DNA of 64,000 bases from Vanilla planifolia (GCA_023846275.1 CM043869.1:20567275-20631274), one strand, 5' to 3'. Counted from the stretch's first letter, positions 24,894-38,152 are shown. Numbers and translations: made by a program. The notes: generated by a model from the letters alone, not told the origin.

Positions 24894-27800
24894 TGGTCAT
24901 GGTATCGGCTCTGTGTTTCCTTCTTGGTTATTAGCGTGATGATGGTGATGATGATGATGGTGAAGCATCAAGTGATTAGGATGATCAATATATCAAAAAT
25001 CCACAAATCTTTCTTAGTAAGGAAGCTGTTTATAAGGCATGTAGTTGGTGTGTACAATTTATATTTTTTGCTGTATTGTGTCGAGTGATGAAGATGTAAT
25101 AAGCATGATGTGACGTCACAGTTATTCCATAAGATAATCTAGGTGGTGTTAGAGTCCATGATATGTTGTGGTGTTAATGGTCAGCAAACAATGATTGACA
25201 TATATTGCACTTTAACTTCGAGATGATGATGGGGCTTTCAAAATATTTGCATACGGTCTTGGATTTTGGATTGAATCATTTATATTGAAACTATTATGCA
25301 AGTCATGATTCAATAAAGTAAAAGCCTTTTTTATGTAGTTGTAGAAGTTTCAACCGAGTTTTTAGTTTTTAAGTTTTATGTCGATTTCCATCAGCAAGGA
25401 CAGTCATTCTAGGAAGTTATTCTTTTGTTTGACTACTAAAAGCTCTTTATTAATGTTCCAAAAAACCTAAATAATGAAAAACTAAAGTGTTATTCTAATC
25501 AGGACATTGCAGTTAGGTAAATTAGGTAAATTTCTTCAATATTGTTCAATTTGACTTGAGGACATTCAATCAATTTTTTGTGCCTAGTCATTGACTCAAA
25601 GTTTGTGCTTTGGTTAAGACATGTTTGAGTTAGTATAAGTGCTTTAGTCTATTTTTCACATGTTGAATGGAATGCTATTTGGAAACGGTTTTCTTACTTG
25701 CTGATTTGCTATATTATTCTGATATTTTTTCCTTTGTGTATTCAGAAGAGTAGTTTTTTGAGACAATGCTCGTTCATCATAAAGAATAACCTAGTCACTT
25801 GGAGGTGGAGAAGTTGATATCCATAAAGTCGAGAATTTTCAAATGTGATCATTATACCTTAAGTAAAAAAATATTCACATATGGCCTCTATAATTTGGTT
25901 GGTTGATATATTCTTACAAAAAATATTTCAAAGAAATTGGTCATCAGAACTTCAATATGTATCTTCTCACTTTTAGCTCTTTTGCATCAATTCCATCTGT
26001 AGATTTTCATGTTGCTCACTCTTTTCTGCTAAACTTTGAGCACAAGTTTACATTTTTTAACTCATGTTTTTGCTATTAAATTTAAAAAGACATGCTATTT
26101 CCATTGGAAGGTCTCGATAGTATCTGAAGTTTTTGAAGGATTTTGTTTCCTTTTACCTACAGTCTATGTGATTATAAAAATGTTGGTGATGGTAATTGCT
26201 TTGTAAGGAAAAACTTGACTTATGGAGCACTTTCAATGATTAAAGCATGTTCTGTATGACCATTTCTATAGAATTGGGTTAGGTACTGGAATTTCTAAAT
26301 ATTTTTCTGATAGTGATATCTTTGTACATATTTGGGCACAGCACAAGGGCACTACTCCGAGCAAGAAAAAGAAAAAGGAAAAATTGCAACGTGTTGTTTG
26401 GGGTATGAAAAGGCAGCAACGTCAATCATCAAAAAATGAAGTAGCACTCCTAACCTACTCTTATTCATCTTGAAGATGCACCAGTTAATAAACCTTGAAT
26501 TAAAGTCCTACTTTTTTTTGAAAATTCTTGTTCCAAGCTGTAATTCATACTTTGTCTAACTCCACAGGGCTTTGCTGAGATGCTCTTCTCTCATCTTCAT
26601 GTATGCAATGAACGATTTTAGGTGGCTAGCTTTTTTGTCGATCTTCATGTAGTTATTTTATGTCTTTAGTATGCAGGCACCTATTCGATAATCAGATTTA
26701 TACTTCTTGGCCGTAACTGCTTCTATAATGGTGTTTTCCCGTATTGTTAATCTTGTCTGCTTCCCCTTGGTTGAATGGTGATACCTACAGTTGATAGTAG
26801 TTTTTTGGTTCTCTTAGATTTTCCCTTTTTCATTTTTTCCTTATCATTTTTTTGCTTATTTTTTAACTTCTTTTTGAGGCTCCAGATTGTTTGCATGGGT
26901 GTGTTAGGGTCATTTTGATATATATAACTAAAGATTGAATGAGGAACATTGAAATAGATTCATAGTTCATTTGTATCATTAAAAACTACTTAGTTTGAAA
27001 ATTTGTAATTGTACAGTATTATCTAGTATTTTTAGATATTGTTGGAGTTTTTGACATTAGTAAACATGCTAAGGAAAATATGAAAAGATTTAAAATGGGT
27101 CCATGTTTTGGTCTAGTGAGGTTAAGTCCACATAGAGCATAATATATCTACCTTTCAAGTAAAAACGTTAAATATTCCTGTAGTGAATTAGTATTGTTTT
27201 AACAAAATAGTCTAATTTCAAGGTCATGATCTGTTGAGTTGTAGCTAGCACTTCCTTTAATGATCTTTTTAATTTTAAAAATCTTTCTTGAAAATTGTTA
27301 AAATTTGGTTTGAAGCCTATGGTCACAAAAGGCAATTGCCAAATTAATTACTTTCTAAGATTAGAATCGTACTTCTTTGAATATTCATTTTGATTCTTCT
27401 TTTGACTGCTCAGAGATTGAATTGTAAAGTGGATAATGTCTTGGGGCTGGTATAAAATGTAGTCAAATATGTTGGATCGGGGTGTGCATTTTTCCTACTG
27501 CACCAATTTTTAAGAGTTCTGATTCAAGAAAAACTTTAATCTCAGTTTCTTGCCACTGCTAATTCCTTGAGTACATAGCAGCCCTATTACATTTCATTTC
27601 CCTTTTTGAAGTGACTTCTGTTTTGATATGAGTGCAGTGAGTTATTCATATTAGATAATAATACTAAGAATGATAGGTTTGGTTTTGGATTCCATTAACT
27701 GTATTTTCTGGTGGAGCTATGTTTAGTTATGGATCGACTAAATTTACTTTCCTGTCAATTTGCAATTCGGGTAAACAGTGAATCAATTTGTGCATGATCG

Positions 27801-29000
27801 CTCTCGTCCTGAGGTGTTTTATACTCTATTTATATACTGAATATTTTGTCATTACTGGGTGGTGTATTGATTTCAATCGGCTACTTGTGTTTTATTAGGC
27901 AATTGCTGTTGGGTTAAATGTTGAACATGAGATGTGATTAACGATGCCATTGGTATGTGTTCTATTCATCTGATTAGGTTTCTATTGAACTTGTTATGCT
28001 TTGAATCAATTTTATTTCTCAATTGTTTTGGACTATTGTCAAGTATTTTTTTGTTGTTTTAATGGATGCTTTTGTCCTTGCTTGGTTTCCTTTGTGATGA
28101 ATTTTTGTGTCCAACTTAGTTTTTTCACAAATGGTGCTAGCTTGCAAGTGGCTTCCCTTGAAAGCGACAGCACTGTATGCCTCTCTGCCAGCATCCAATT
28201 TGGTGCAGGTGGAAAATGGCTATTGGTAAGCCAATAGTGTCCATGCACTCCTAAAGTTCACATTTATTGTATTAGCACTTTTGATGGTCTAATTGTCACT
28301 CCTTGTTTGGCTTAATATTAAAATATACAAACAATATCAGAATACCATTCAATAAAAAGAGCATGTGGCAAATCTAAAGGACACAATTCCAAAATTGAGT
28401 GGGGGTGATGAAACGCATCAAGTATCCAATATAATATGTTAAGATAAAATAATAACATTGAAATCAACAAACGTGATCTCAAGCTATCAAATGAAAGATA
28501 AGTTGAAAAGTATATAAATGTATTTTTTGTCAACTAAGTATATCAATTGTCTTCACATTTAATGTCTTTCACAAAGTTTAAAAAATAATATGCTTTTTAA
28601 TTCAAAATCTTAAGTTATATTTTAAGAACCCTTAGCTATGTATCTCCATGTATCTTAACTTATAATGTAAGTAAATAAGAATAATATACGTAATTTGTAA
28701 ACTACTAATTGGAAGAAGATAAAATAATATGGATGTGTGGTTAAATAAAGATGGAGCAATAATTACCAATAATATATGCTATCAATAAAAGATATAAAAT
28801 GGTGAATCATTGTTTATATGCTCATAATACACATAATTGTAGTAAATTATTAATATAATATATTATTTTTTCTTGTTCTCATATTTGCATTCGTTTTATT
28901 TTATTTTTGAAAAATTTTTACTTATTTTTTAAAGATTTTTTCTTTTTTCATATGATCACTATCATCACTCAGGATTCCATATCAGATTATTTATCGTGGA

Positions 29001-29235
29001 ACCATCGCTCACATTGTGTAGTATTTGGTAGTCACATGGTGCTGTACTTGTCGTGCTATGGCTCACAATTTAGCTACTACAGAAAATAGGGGTGATCGTA
29101 TCATATACCATTGTACCATTGCAAGCATTGTTTAGAATCCTGTATTCATGGTGGAGTGTTTTTTCTTTTTGTGTATCTCATAATTTAGGTACCAACAATA
29201 CAAAAGGTGATTCTCTAACATCGAACAATGGCGAG
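29001..29235 (+). repeat. Intronic dispersed repeat, copy A
   Basis: Begins accatcgctcacattgtgta and ends ggtgattctctaacatcg. It shares blocks with copy B at 29775-29950: cca-cg-cacattg, ctatggctcacaattt, ctactac, accattgcaag, and ataatttaggtaccaac. Same orientation, rough similarity about two thirds by eye. Copy A has an extra segment of about 50 bp before ataattta. Confidence 0.6.
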
Positions 29236-29774
29236 ATGGGGTCATAGAGAAATCATCACATTCTTATTTCATCATTTTCGTGTTCTAGATTTATTTAGTT
29301 AATCATTCTCTATTTTTTAATTTCTTTTTCTATCATATATTTCTATTTTTTATTTTATTTTTTATTTGCAATATGTGTGTGTATATAATTAAAGTATGTT
29401 GTCATATAAATCAGAGCATATGTATAGATAAATATATGTTATGTTGTATGATCATATCATAGTACATCACTATCCAAAAAAATATTTTAAAATAATTTAA
29501 CAATTTAACTAACTTTATTTGTAGTTTTAGTTTGTTCATATGATGACCCTTTTATGTCACTTCTATTTCTTTTTCATTTTTTTATCTTTTTTTTATCATT
29601 TTTATTACATGCTATTAGTAATTATTTATATTTTATTCATAAGATTTTTAAAATTCTTAAACATTATTTTATGTTTTCTTTTTTATTATTTTTCTAAACT
29701 ATATATTTTTTATACAATAAGTATTCACAAACATAGTTAGAAAATGTTTTTAAATCCTTCTTTTGCTTTACGGA

Positions 29775-29950
29775 GCCATCGCCCACATTGCTTAGTATCT
29801 TCTACTTATGATGATAGTGTCCTTGTTGTACCATGGCTCATAATTTTTCTACTAATGACAACAGGATTGATGTTTTCATATATCACTATAACATTGCCCA
29901 TAATTAAGGTGCCAACGATTGTAAAGATGATTCTCTCATATCGTATGGTA
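29775..29950 (+). repeat. Intronic dispersed repeat, copy B
   Basis: Second copy of the repeat at 29001-29235, starting gccatcgcccacattgctta and ending gatgattctctcatatcg. About 770 bp separates the starts of the two copies. No terminal repeats or coding capacity are seen. Confidence 0.6.
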
Positions 29951-32900
29951 TATTTTTGCTTGTCATATTGTGCGATTAAGCCTATTGTATGGTATGTGAC
30001 ATAGACTTTCTTAACAACACTACCAAATTCATCCAAGTATTTGGTTACTTCAAAACCATCGCTTGAGTAGCTCAATAAAAAATTTAACAGCATTCCAAGG
30101 GAGGAAAATATCAATCAAAAGTATATTTTTAACTGTCCTTTTTATGCAATTCAAGGTATAAGCTCTTTTATGAAACTCTTTTTCCAGATTGAAGTAGTTT
30201 CTACTATGACTTTCTTAGGTGAAGCTTTACTTATTGAAGCCCTTCAGACCAAAGAACAAGCTATTATCTTTTCTTTTCTCCCAGGCTCTGCTTTTTTTTC
30301 TCAGACCTCCTCATGCATACAGCATAGATAAAAAGCATTAGGGAGGGTAAGCTTATTCTTTTTATAATAATAAAGAGGATTATATACGAAATTGTTTTAA
30401 TTTTCTTTTTAAAAATTTATCAAAAAAATTAAATGACTTCAAAAAATACAAATAATGTACTGGTAGATATCTCATTTCAAGATTTTCTCAATGGTTTGCC
30501 CAAGTTTCAAATCTAGCTATTAGCCACTTGATATTTTTTTTGAGATGCATCAAAATATATTGATTTCATAGTGTTGGATCTGTACAGTTTACATTCAACA
30601 TTAAATACACAAATGCAAATGTATTTTATAACTAAATAATTTAGGCTATCACACTAATGCTCTTGCATTTGATGCAATTGCCTTTAAATTATACCTAAAT
30701 ATGCAAACATATTTAATTAAAATGGCTTGGATACTACCAAATGCACTTTTCGAGAGGTAACAACATATGTTAAAGATTAGTTAGTGCACATGAAGATATA
30801 GTAATAAATACTACAATTTTTCATGAATTACACCTTTGAAAAGATGGAAATATATGTGATTTAAGTGCTTGCATATCTTAAACAAGCATTCAAAAGAAAG
30901 GAATAGTAATAGGTTCAATTGTATGATAGATATATAGTTGGAAGTAATGCATTATGGAATTTGCACATTATATATTTACTCAAGCACTTCTGTGACATCA
31001 TGAATCCTTGTCTCTTTACATTATGGCTTCCCTTCATATTTGCATATCAGTGGTAATTTATGAACTATTTTTTAGTTTGCAATTCTGATATAGAATTTCT
31101 AATCGGTGCTTAAAAAAAGCTCCTAGATAATCAAAACCGAGGAAGCAAGATTTATTTGCATTTACAGACAGCCTAAACTGAGCTGTTGCTCTTTCATTCT
31201 TGCTCTTCATAGCAACATAAGAATATTTGGATTCTTTAATTTTTTTACTGCAACATGAAAGGAGTAGTTACCCTCATCTTTCATAATTTTTTGTTTTTTT
31301 CATTGTGAGTTAGTTGATGAATGAAGACCTTCTTCAAGACTTGGTCTTGTACAAAAAGTCACATGCGAAAGTTGTTTCAATTGCTGCGCCCTCGTTGGTC
31401 ACATTATTAAGAGAGGTATCTTTTTGACTTCGCTATTTTTTTGTGGCATCCTTAATGGTGTAATGAAAAAAGAATGACAAATTTGTTGTATTTTGGAAAA
31501 AAAAATTCAATTTTCTTTTTTCATTTCTATAGATATGCTCTTCATTTTTTGTCAAGAAAGATTGAGGTCGTCCCATTTATTCAAAAGCCAGACCAAAAGA
31601 AATTGGAGAAGTCAGTGTTGCCAACGACGTGCCCGGTGTTGAGTTACTTAAAAAAGACAATGATAAGGCTTTACATAGTAGTTATGAGGATGAAATGGCT
31701 GCTTATGGTTCTGAAGCTGAAAATGATTCCTCACCAGTTGACAATGATATCTGTGCTAGAGTTGCATATGAAGAAAATGAGTATTCTATAGAAAATGATG
31801 GAGAGAGTAACAATGAATTTTTCCCTAAAAGTGGAGAATCTAGTGGTATTGATGGTTTGGAAGATGATGCCTGCAAGAATGATAGTGATGAAGAAGGTTC
31901 AAATGATGGGGAATTGGCTAATGTTTGTGACACTGAAGAATTGAATGAAGAAATAGAAGTGCAAGCCATACGTATGAAGATTCTGACGATGGGAAAGATC
32001 CATCGAATAGAAAGAAGAGGAAGCTAGGCAATTTTGTTGAATGCCTGAATGATGTCGATGCAAGTTTGTGTTCTCTCAAAAGACTTGTAGTAATCAAGGC
32101 TGCTGAAGTTTCAACTGATGAAGCTGATGGTATTGTTTCTAATGAAGACTTCCAACATATCAAAGAACTGAAGGTAGACTTCATCTTTTATCTTCTATAT
32201 TTAATTTTCCTAGCAGCTCATCGATTATCTTGTATTTATTGATAGCATGGCTTCTAAAAAGATTACCTTGTTCATGCAAATGTTCTTGACCAATCTTTTA
32301 AATTGATGGTAGTCTCTGTTGTTATCAAATAAATGAGCATAAGTTATATGTAGGGTCTTCATGTCTTGAAAAGATGTTTAACTTGAGAAATCATATTCAA
32401 ATGTTTATTAGGCAAATAAAGAGGCAAAGAAGGCCTTGTCTCAACATAGTCTATTAAGAAAGGGTGAAGGCTATAAAGCAGCAACTTCTCAAATTCCATC
32501 TTCTGAGCAGCTAAGAGCAAAACGTTTGAACCCTGTTAAACTTGAGGTAATTCTCTAACATTGTTTCTTTCTATTGGTTTGATTGCCCTTCTGATTTCAC
32601 TTCTCAACATGTATTATTCATGCTTATTTCATGGCTTTTAATGGCCTGATGATGTTAATGTTGATCTTGTTTGGAGAAGTGAAACCGGATAGTTACTCCT
32701 ACAGGTGTATCAGTCGACTTAGTATTTCGAAGATGAAATACCGATGACGTGGTTTTATTGGACACATAATTCTTCATAGGATATCACTTAATTTCATTGT
32801 TAGGGGGATTAATTCATGTTTTATACTTTGACCATACATTATCTGAAGTAAAATTGGGCAATAACGAGTAATTTCTAGCACACGTAATTAGATCCAAATG

Positions 32901-33683
32901 GAGTTTTATTTCATCCAGCAAAAGCTCATAGTTATATTCAATCTAGAAATTAGCTAATGGAAGCATTATTACTGAGCTGTGTCAGCAATTTTATTGTCTT
33001 AAGCACTAATAAATCTGTGCTCAATGCTACACAAATATAGTTCATAGGTTCCTACTTTTAATGTCTTATAACATGGTTTCTTTCTTTGATGTTTCTCACC
33101 AGCCAAACTTTGGGAGTGATCTCATTGAAATGGCAGAAATAAGAACAATCAGAACCTCTTGGATGCATTCAAGTTTATCTTACTTTTGAGTTGAGTGCAT
33201 ATAGTGACGTTTGACCCATCCAAGTTGGTTTGGCATTTTTAAAAGTAATTTACTAAACATCATTGGTTAACAAGTGATAATCATTTGTTGTGTTTAGGCG
33301 CACATCAGGAACAAGCTCGGCAAGCAGGAGAGAGTAGCTCTCGTTCGAGCAGGTAGAGGGGATAGAGAAAAGTACAAGACTAAAACTATCGTGAAATAAA
33401 GAAAGGTATGCCATAGTTACATTTGTCATTTTTAATAGCAAGACTATCATGGGTTTTTATTTTGTTACGTGATTTTGTTATTTCAAAGCTTATTTTTATC
33501 TGGGTGAGATAAGTTGCTATTATTGCTTAAGCAGACTGGTGCGCTAAGCAACAGGCAGAAACAACACTCAAAGACGATGTCGCAGGCTACCAAAACAGCA
33601 AGAGCAGCTCGTTCTCGACAAGAGAAAAAATGCGACAAAGGCAAGGTGGTAAGCAGTTTAGGGGAAGGATAACATGGAAGTGA

Positions 33684-35200
33684 AGCTCGAGAACTCCAAT
33701 TGATTTCAACAATCTGGGATTACATTTTTTTTATGACCTATATCTTTACTTACCTTCCCTTTTATCATTCTGATTAGTTTCCAAATCATTAAGGATATAT
33801 ATGCGATGTATGAGGCCAATAATTATTGATTAAGATTTTGAGTTAATTAATATTTTCCCTTCAAAGAGAGGTGTAAAGGATGTGTAAACCAAGTCTGCCT
33901 TGAAACAATGTTTTGAATTTCATTTAATTTTTATATTCAACTTCAAGTATTACAATGATGTGGACTTTTTTAAGTTTCAGAGTCTAGAAATTTTTATGTG
34001 AATATGAATAAAGACTTAAGTTAATAAAATAGATGTCAAGACAATTTTTTAAATCATAATGAAGGATAAATGATAAAAAATTGGTTAATAATATTTGTTT
34101 ATTATTTGAATTTTTAGCTTATCGTTCATTAAGCATTAGATAAGTAATATAATACCATTATTTTATATATTTGAGGATGAAATGTGTCAATTAGGTGTTT
34201 TTAACAAAAAAATTCATATTAAAAGTAATGTATTTGTAGTAGAGGTTAAGAATAAATGTTAGTTGTGATATTATTAGAATGATTATTTGTATTTTGTTAG
34301 ATTTAATTTATAAAAGAAAAAATATTGAATGATATTTTTTTAATTTTTAATGTTGATTATATTTGTGAAAGTTATATTTTTGATAAGCACCAATAATCAT
34401 CATTCTTAAGTTTTAGAAAGTTAAGTAGTCTCTTGAGTTAGTTCATGTTGTTATTTGTAATAAATGAATATTTTATTTCAAAAAAACAATAGATATGGTT
34501 TATTATTTAGTGATGACCTTATTCATATGAGTTGGATTCTTTTGTAGTAAATAAATTAAAGGTATTTTAAAAATATAAGGAATTTGAAGGCCTTATAAAA
34601 ATAAAAAATTTGTTTAACTTAAAAATTATTTGAGCTAACAGAGAAGAAAAAATTTTATCTAAAGAATTTGATTTTTTCACAAAAACATGAAATTCATAAG
34701 CAATTGTTTATTAGAAAAGTACCAAAATAAAATAAAATTGTAAAAAAAGAAGAATAGAATAATTGTTGAGATTACTTATATTGAATGAGAAAAAAATTAT
34801 AAAATAAAATTTGAGCTATTACTATTTTTGTTTATATTTATGCTTTGATAACTTTAAATGAATACAACTTGAATATAAAGAGTAAAAAAATATATTTTTT
34901 GTTCTTTCATGAAAAATAAGATTTTTTTTGTCACTGATATTATTAATTTATTATCATAAAATATTTCTATGTGATTATATTATTCTTTATGAACAAACAT
35001 CCATATATTAAATTTTTCAATAAATTATTTTTTCTTTCTTTCATCTTTCTCAAAGAGTAAATGTACAAAAACTATGCTTTGAAATACTGTTTATTTTGGA
35101 GTGTCATTATCTTCAATATTGTTTTGAGGACCAATTTTTGTAGACCAGTTGATGGAGAATTTGTGATTTTACCGAAGTTGAATCTATGGAAACATTATTC
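33684..35200. other. AT-rich DNA between SDA1 and DUF4220 pseudogenes
   Basis: The first part may be the former SDA1 3' untranslated region. No gene, RNA or transposon motif was recognised. Confidence 0.5.
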
Positions 35201-35209
35201 ACACTTGTT

Positions 35210-36500
35210 CACCAGTCGTCATCAAAGCAGATGATTTCTTAAATATAGTTTAATGAAGGACGGTAGCTTTCTAGCCGTGTCCAATGCACGACCCGTCATG
35301 TATCCGCCAATATCCAAAGCATATCCACCATTCCCACATGCTTCACAAGTAGCAAAACAAAAGTTAGAATGTCGCCTCCCCTGCTGTGCATGCTCACTCG
35401 AGTATTCTTCGCTCTTGGCATCAAAAGCTCCACCCATGCCAATGTGATCACCTGCTACCTTGGTCCTCCCCAAGCACAAGAATCAGGTGCGCCAACACTC
35501 ATGCTATCTGAAACAATGATGGATATGTGATCCATTCTATAGGTTCGGTCAGCATCAGCCTGCACACCTTTCGCTCAACCTCATCATCGCTGTTCACAGT
35601 CGATGTCAAATCCTCTTCATGCCGTTCGATGAACTGTACCATATCTTAGTAAGCATGCCAGTAAATCAGTGGGCTTGCTCCTCCAATGGTTGCCATTATC
35701 TCTGGTCGCATCAACACCGGATACAACATATAGTTGGACAGGCACTTGCATGCCTGCATCCCATGCCAAGTGCTCTTCTGTGCTCTTAACCCCTTGGACT
35801 ATCGTTGTGTTTCATGAGGATGATGCAATGGGTGCAACTCCAGGGATTTCCAGTGGTAGCATAGCTGTGTTGCATTTTTCCACACAAGAACTTGCTGATT
35901 GGCTGACAAGCCTTCTGTCAAATTAAGGAATGCAGGGACAACCCATACTGGGGCATCGACTTGTCGGAATGCGGTGAGCCCTACCCTATCGTTGAAGAAT
36001 ATGGGCAAGGTGGGAGAGAGCAGGAGGTTACTTGGAAGAGACCAGAACAGAACATAGACGACAATGATGAGCTTGTAGGCAAGGGCAAGAAGGTGTCAAG
36101 GCCACAGCTCATTGTCCTCCATGGAATAGGCGGTGATGGTGTCTGGGCCACCAAGGTGAAGCAGAAGGAAAGGTGCCCAGAATGCGAGGATGGCGTTGTT
36201 GCTCTTGTCGTCCATGCTGCTGCTTAGCTGGCTAAGAACGAAGTCGGCAACTTAGTTGGCGAAAGGATAGTTGCTCCAAACAGCCATTCTTATGCATGCT
36301 CTCGATGCTGAGGTGCTTCTCAAACGTCCAAGGAAGATGAGCACTATTTGTATCGTGAGGCTTACCATTATCAAAATAAGTACGTCCCACTTGCTCCAAA
36401 GTTTCTTATATTTTCCCTGAAAATCCATTAATTTTGGGTCTTCTGTGTGATCAATTGTTTGTAGGAAGTAAAAATAATTCACTTTCTCCATTGATTTCAT
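35210..36500 (-). pseudogene. DUF4220-type plant membrane protein pseudogene
   Basis: Reading from the ATG at 36500: LWSKWDVLILIMVSLTIQIV, a first membrane segment, then IFLGRLRS, ACIRMAVWSNYPFAN, a stop at 36252-36254, VADFVLSQLSSS, NAILAFWAPFLLLHLGGP, DTITAYSMEDNELW, a TGA at 36096-36098, HLLALAYKLIIVVYVLFW and LLLSPTLPIFF. The ILAFWAPFLLLHLGGPDTIT and EDNELW blocks are diagnostic of DUF4220, a plant family of multi-pass membrane proteins often carrying a C-terminal DUF594; function unknown. Below about 36000 the frame is scrambled. A late block near 35310-35400 (GGDILTFVLLLVKH) resembles the C-terminal part. At 1.3 kb it is shorter than the usual roughly 2 kb, so internal deletion is likely. 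This block is clearly GC-richer than its surroundings. Confidence 0.8.
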
Positions 36501-36756
36501 TCTCCCTGCTCCATTATTTAGTAGGTGAGTGTGAATATATGTTTGAAGGGGAACCCAAGCAAGTTTGAAGCAACAGCGAAAACATGATCAACTTTCTCGT
36601 GTTAAAACAACAAGAAATATATATTTGTTTAGGGGACACCTCCAATTTGTAATTGACATGCAAACGTTAAATAAATTCCTTTCTTGTGTGGGAGACCACT
36701 AGATAGTTAACATCCTTTCCTTGATGCCTGTTAATCTTTCTTATAGTCATTCTAAA

Positions 36757-37113
36757 AAACTTACATCATCGATGACTCAAACCTTTGCAACTCTCCTCTA
36801 TAGCACAACTTTCCTTCTCAATTTTCTTATATGAAAAAGCTCATTGGATTGGGCCTACTAGACTTATTTATATGCCGAGACAACAATGTCGTGATGACCT
36901 GAACTCTTCAAAGCTCACTATTTAATTAGGCTTGGGAAGTGAGGGTAGTTAAAATCATTTTTTATCCCACCCATACGATGACTTTTGAGAATTTGAAAAA
37001 CTTATTCCCCATGAGTTTCAACATGACATTTTTATAAAATAGCTAAATATTCTATTATTTACAAATATATCATCTTATTTAGTATTCTTCTATAATGATA
37101 TCTAGAAATTACA
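36757..37113 (+). repeat. Dispersed repeat, copy B (solo-LTR candidate)
   Basis: Second copy of the repeat at 19323-19712, same orientation, from acttacatcatcgatgac to gatatctagaaattac. It lies just upstream (by strand) of the DUF4220 pseudogene. No coding capacity. Confidence 0.75.
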
Positions 37114-37459
37114 TAACATATTGTCATTAATGTTGTAAAGGAAAATATTATTCATTTGTATTAGAGTATAGTATACGCGATTTGTGCTTGCCATACAAGA
37201 TGCTCAACATATTGTACATTAGGTTATAAAAGTTAAGGAATCATCAATAATATAGGATTAGTCATAGAGTGGTTTTACATAGAACATGTAACGCATTGAA
37301 TTTAATGTATGGTATGCTATTAAAAAATTTTGCAAAATATATAATACATTATGTATAAAATATTGCATGCCAATACTATAGTAGGGGAAAAAATAAAGAT
37401 GATAATTTGAGTGAAATAATCATAAGAAATATGGTGTGTGTGTGTCTATACATAAATAT

Positions 37460-37473
37460 AAATAAATAAATAA

Positions 37474-37526
<53 letters not shown>
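37460..37526 (+). repeat. (AAAT)n then (AT)n microsatellite
   Basis: About five aaat units at 37460-37480 run straight into an uninterrupted (ta)n tract of about 46 bp. Confidence 0.95.
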
Positions 37527-37528
<2 letters not shown>

Positions 37529-38149
37529 AAATATTATTTGGTGATAAATATGCACGTTTATATTTGTAAAAAAATAAAAGAAATAATTTGAAAAAGATGT
37601 TTTCGTCCGAAATTCAATTAGTAAAACTTGTAATTATGATATATGCGCAATATTAAATTAATATATAAGATGTTTCATAATTAAGATATTTTTGCTTATT
37701 TTTTATTATTTTTTTATCTTACACAGAATATGACTTTCTATGAGGTTGATTATCATTTTATTACCATATCATTTTATATTTTAATAATATTTATATTTCA
37801 TGATATGCATGATAATATATATGATTTCATGAAATAATCCATGCAAAAATAGAATTTTGTTAATGTAATATCTTAAAATTTTGCTCTATATAATATATTA
37901 CAAATCTTGAGATTTGATTGATATAATTGTAATTATGAGAATTTAAAGAACAATAAAATTATTTTTTTAAATAATACATTTATTAATTAAAATAAAATAA
38001 TAATAATTTTATTTTGAGAATTGTGTCATATTTTTAAATGAAAATAAAATTTTGTTGAAGCATATAATTAAAAAGAACTCTCATTGAAGAATATAATTAT
38101 AGTTTGCTAATAATATTTTATGACCTAAATAATTAATTACAATTTTATG

Positions 38150-38152
<3 letters not shown>

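Larger units (their letters stand above)
27953..31313 (+). other. Large intron of SDA1 pseudogene (3.4 kb)
   Basis: The donor GTATGT follows exon codons ACG-ATG-CCA-TTG and the acceptor is tgagttag before TTG-ATG-AAT-GAA. It is far longer than most other introns here and holds two copies of a dispersed repeat (see 29001 and 29775). Open frames at 28001-28237, 28318-28533 and 29744-30004 inside it show no known domain. Confidence 0.75.
21699..33683 (+). pseudogene. SDA1: SDA1 homolog pseudogene, nearly complete, introns retained (copy 1)
   Basis: SDA1 is a conserved eukaryotic nucleolar protein needed for 60S ribosomal subunit maturation and export. Recognised exons: 21699-22087 (MVTVANLLLPDS, EAEHLLIY, SKDLGDLKMF); about 24470-24657 (YMDLQIVGDGNLRKLAFSY); remnant at 24750-24806 (AICKACFHSS); 24893-25040 (DDDDGEASSD, LSKEAVYKA); 26342-26484 (KLQRVVWGMKRQQRQSS); 26568-26621 (GFAEMLFSHLHVCNERF); 27779-27813 (NQFVHDRSRPE); 27899-27952 (AIAVGLNVEHEM); 31314-31415 (EDLLQDLVLYKKSH); 31533-32173 (acidic C-terminal region); 32412-32546; 33298-33405 (ERVALVRAGRG); 33535-33683. 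The block that usually lies before NQFVHDRSRPE, roughly 80 residues, was not found. Lesions include TAA 21783, a frame break ending at TAG 21993, TGA 24802, TGA 31563, a frameshift near 31970 and TAA 33397. A working SDA1 is presumably elsewhere in the genome. Confidence 0.92.

Noticed and set aside
28001-28248. Overlapping open frames on both strands after the AIAVGLN exon
   Set aside because: They lie inside the large SDA1 intron and match nothing known; the SDA1 protein resumes only at 31314.
29540-29740. Hydrophobic plus-strand frame in the SDA1 intron
   Set aside because: T-rich DNA yields Phe/Leu/Ile codons; no independent evidence for a membrane protein.
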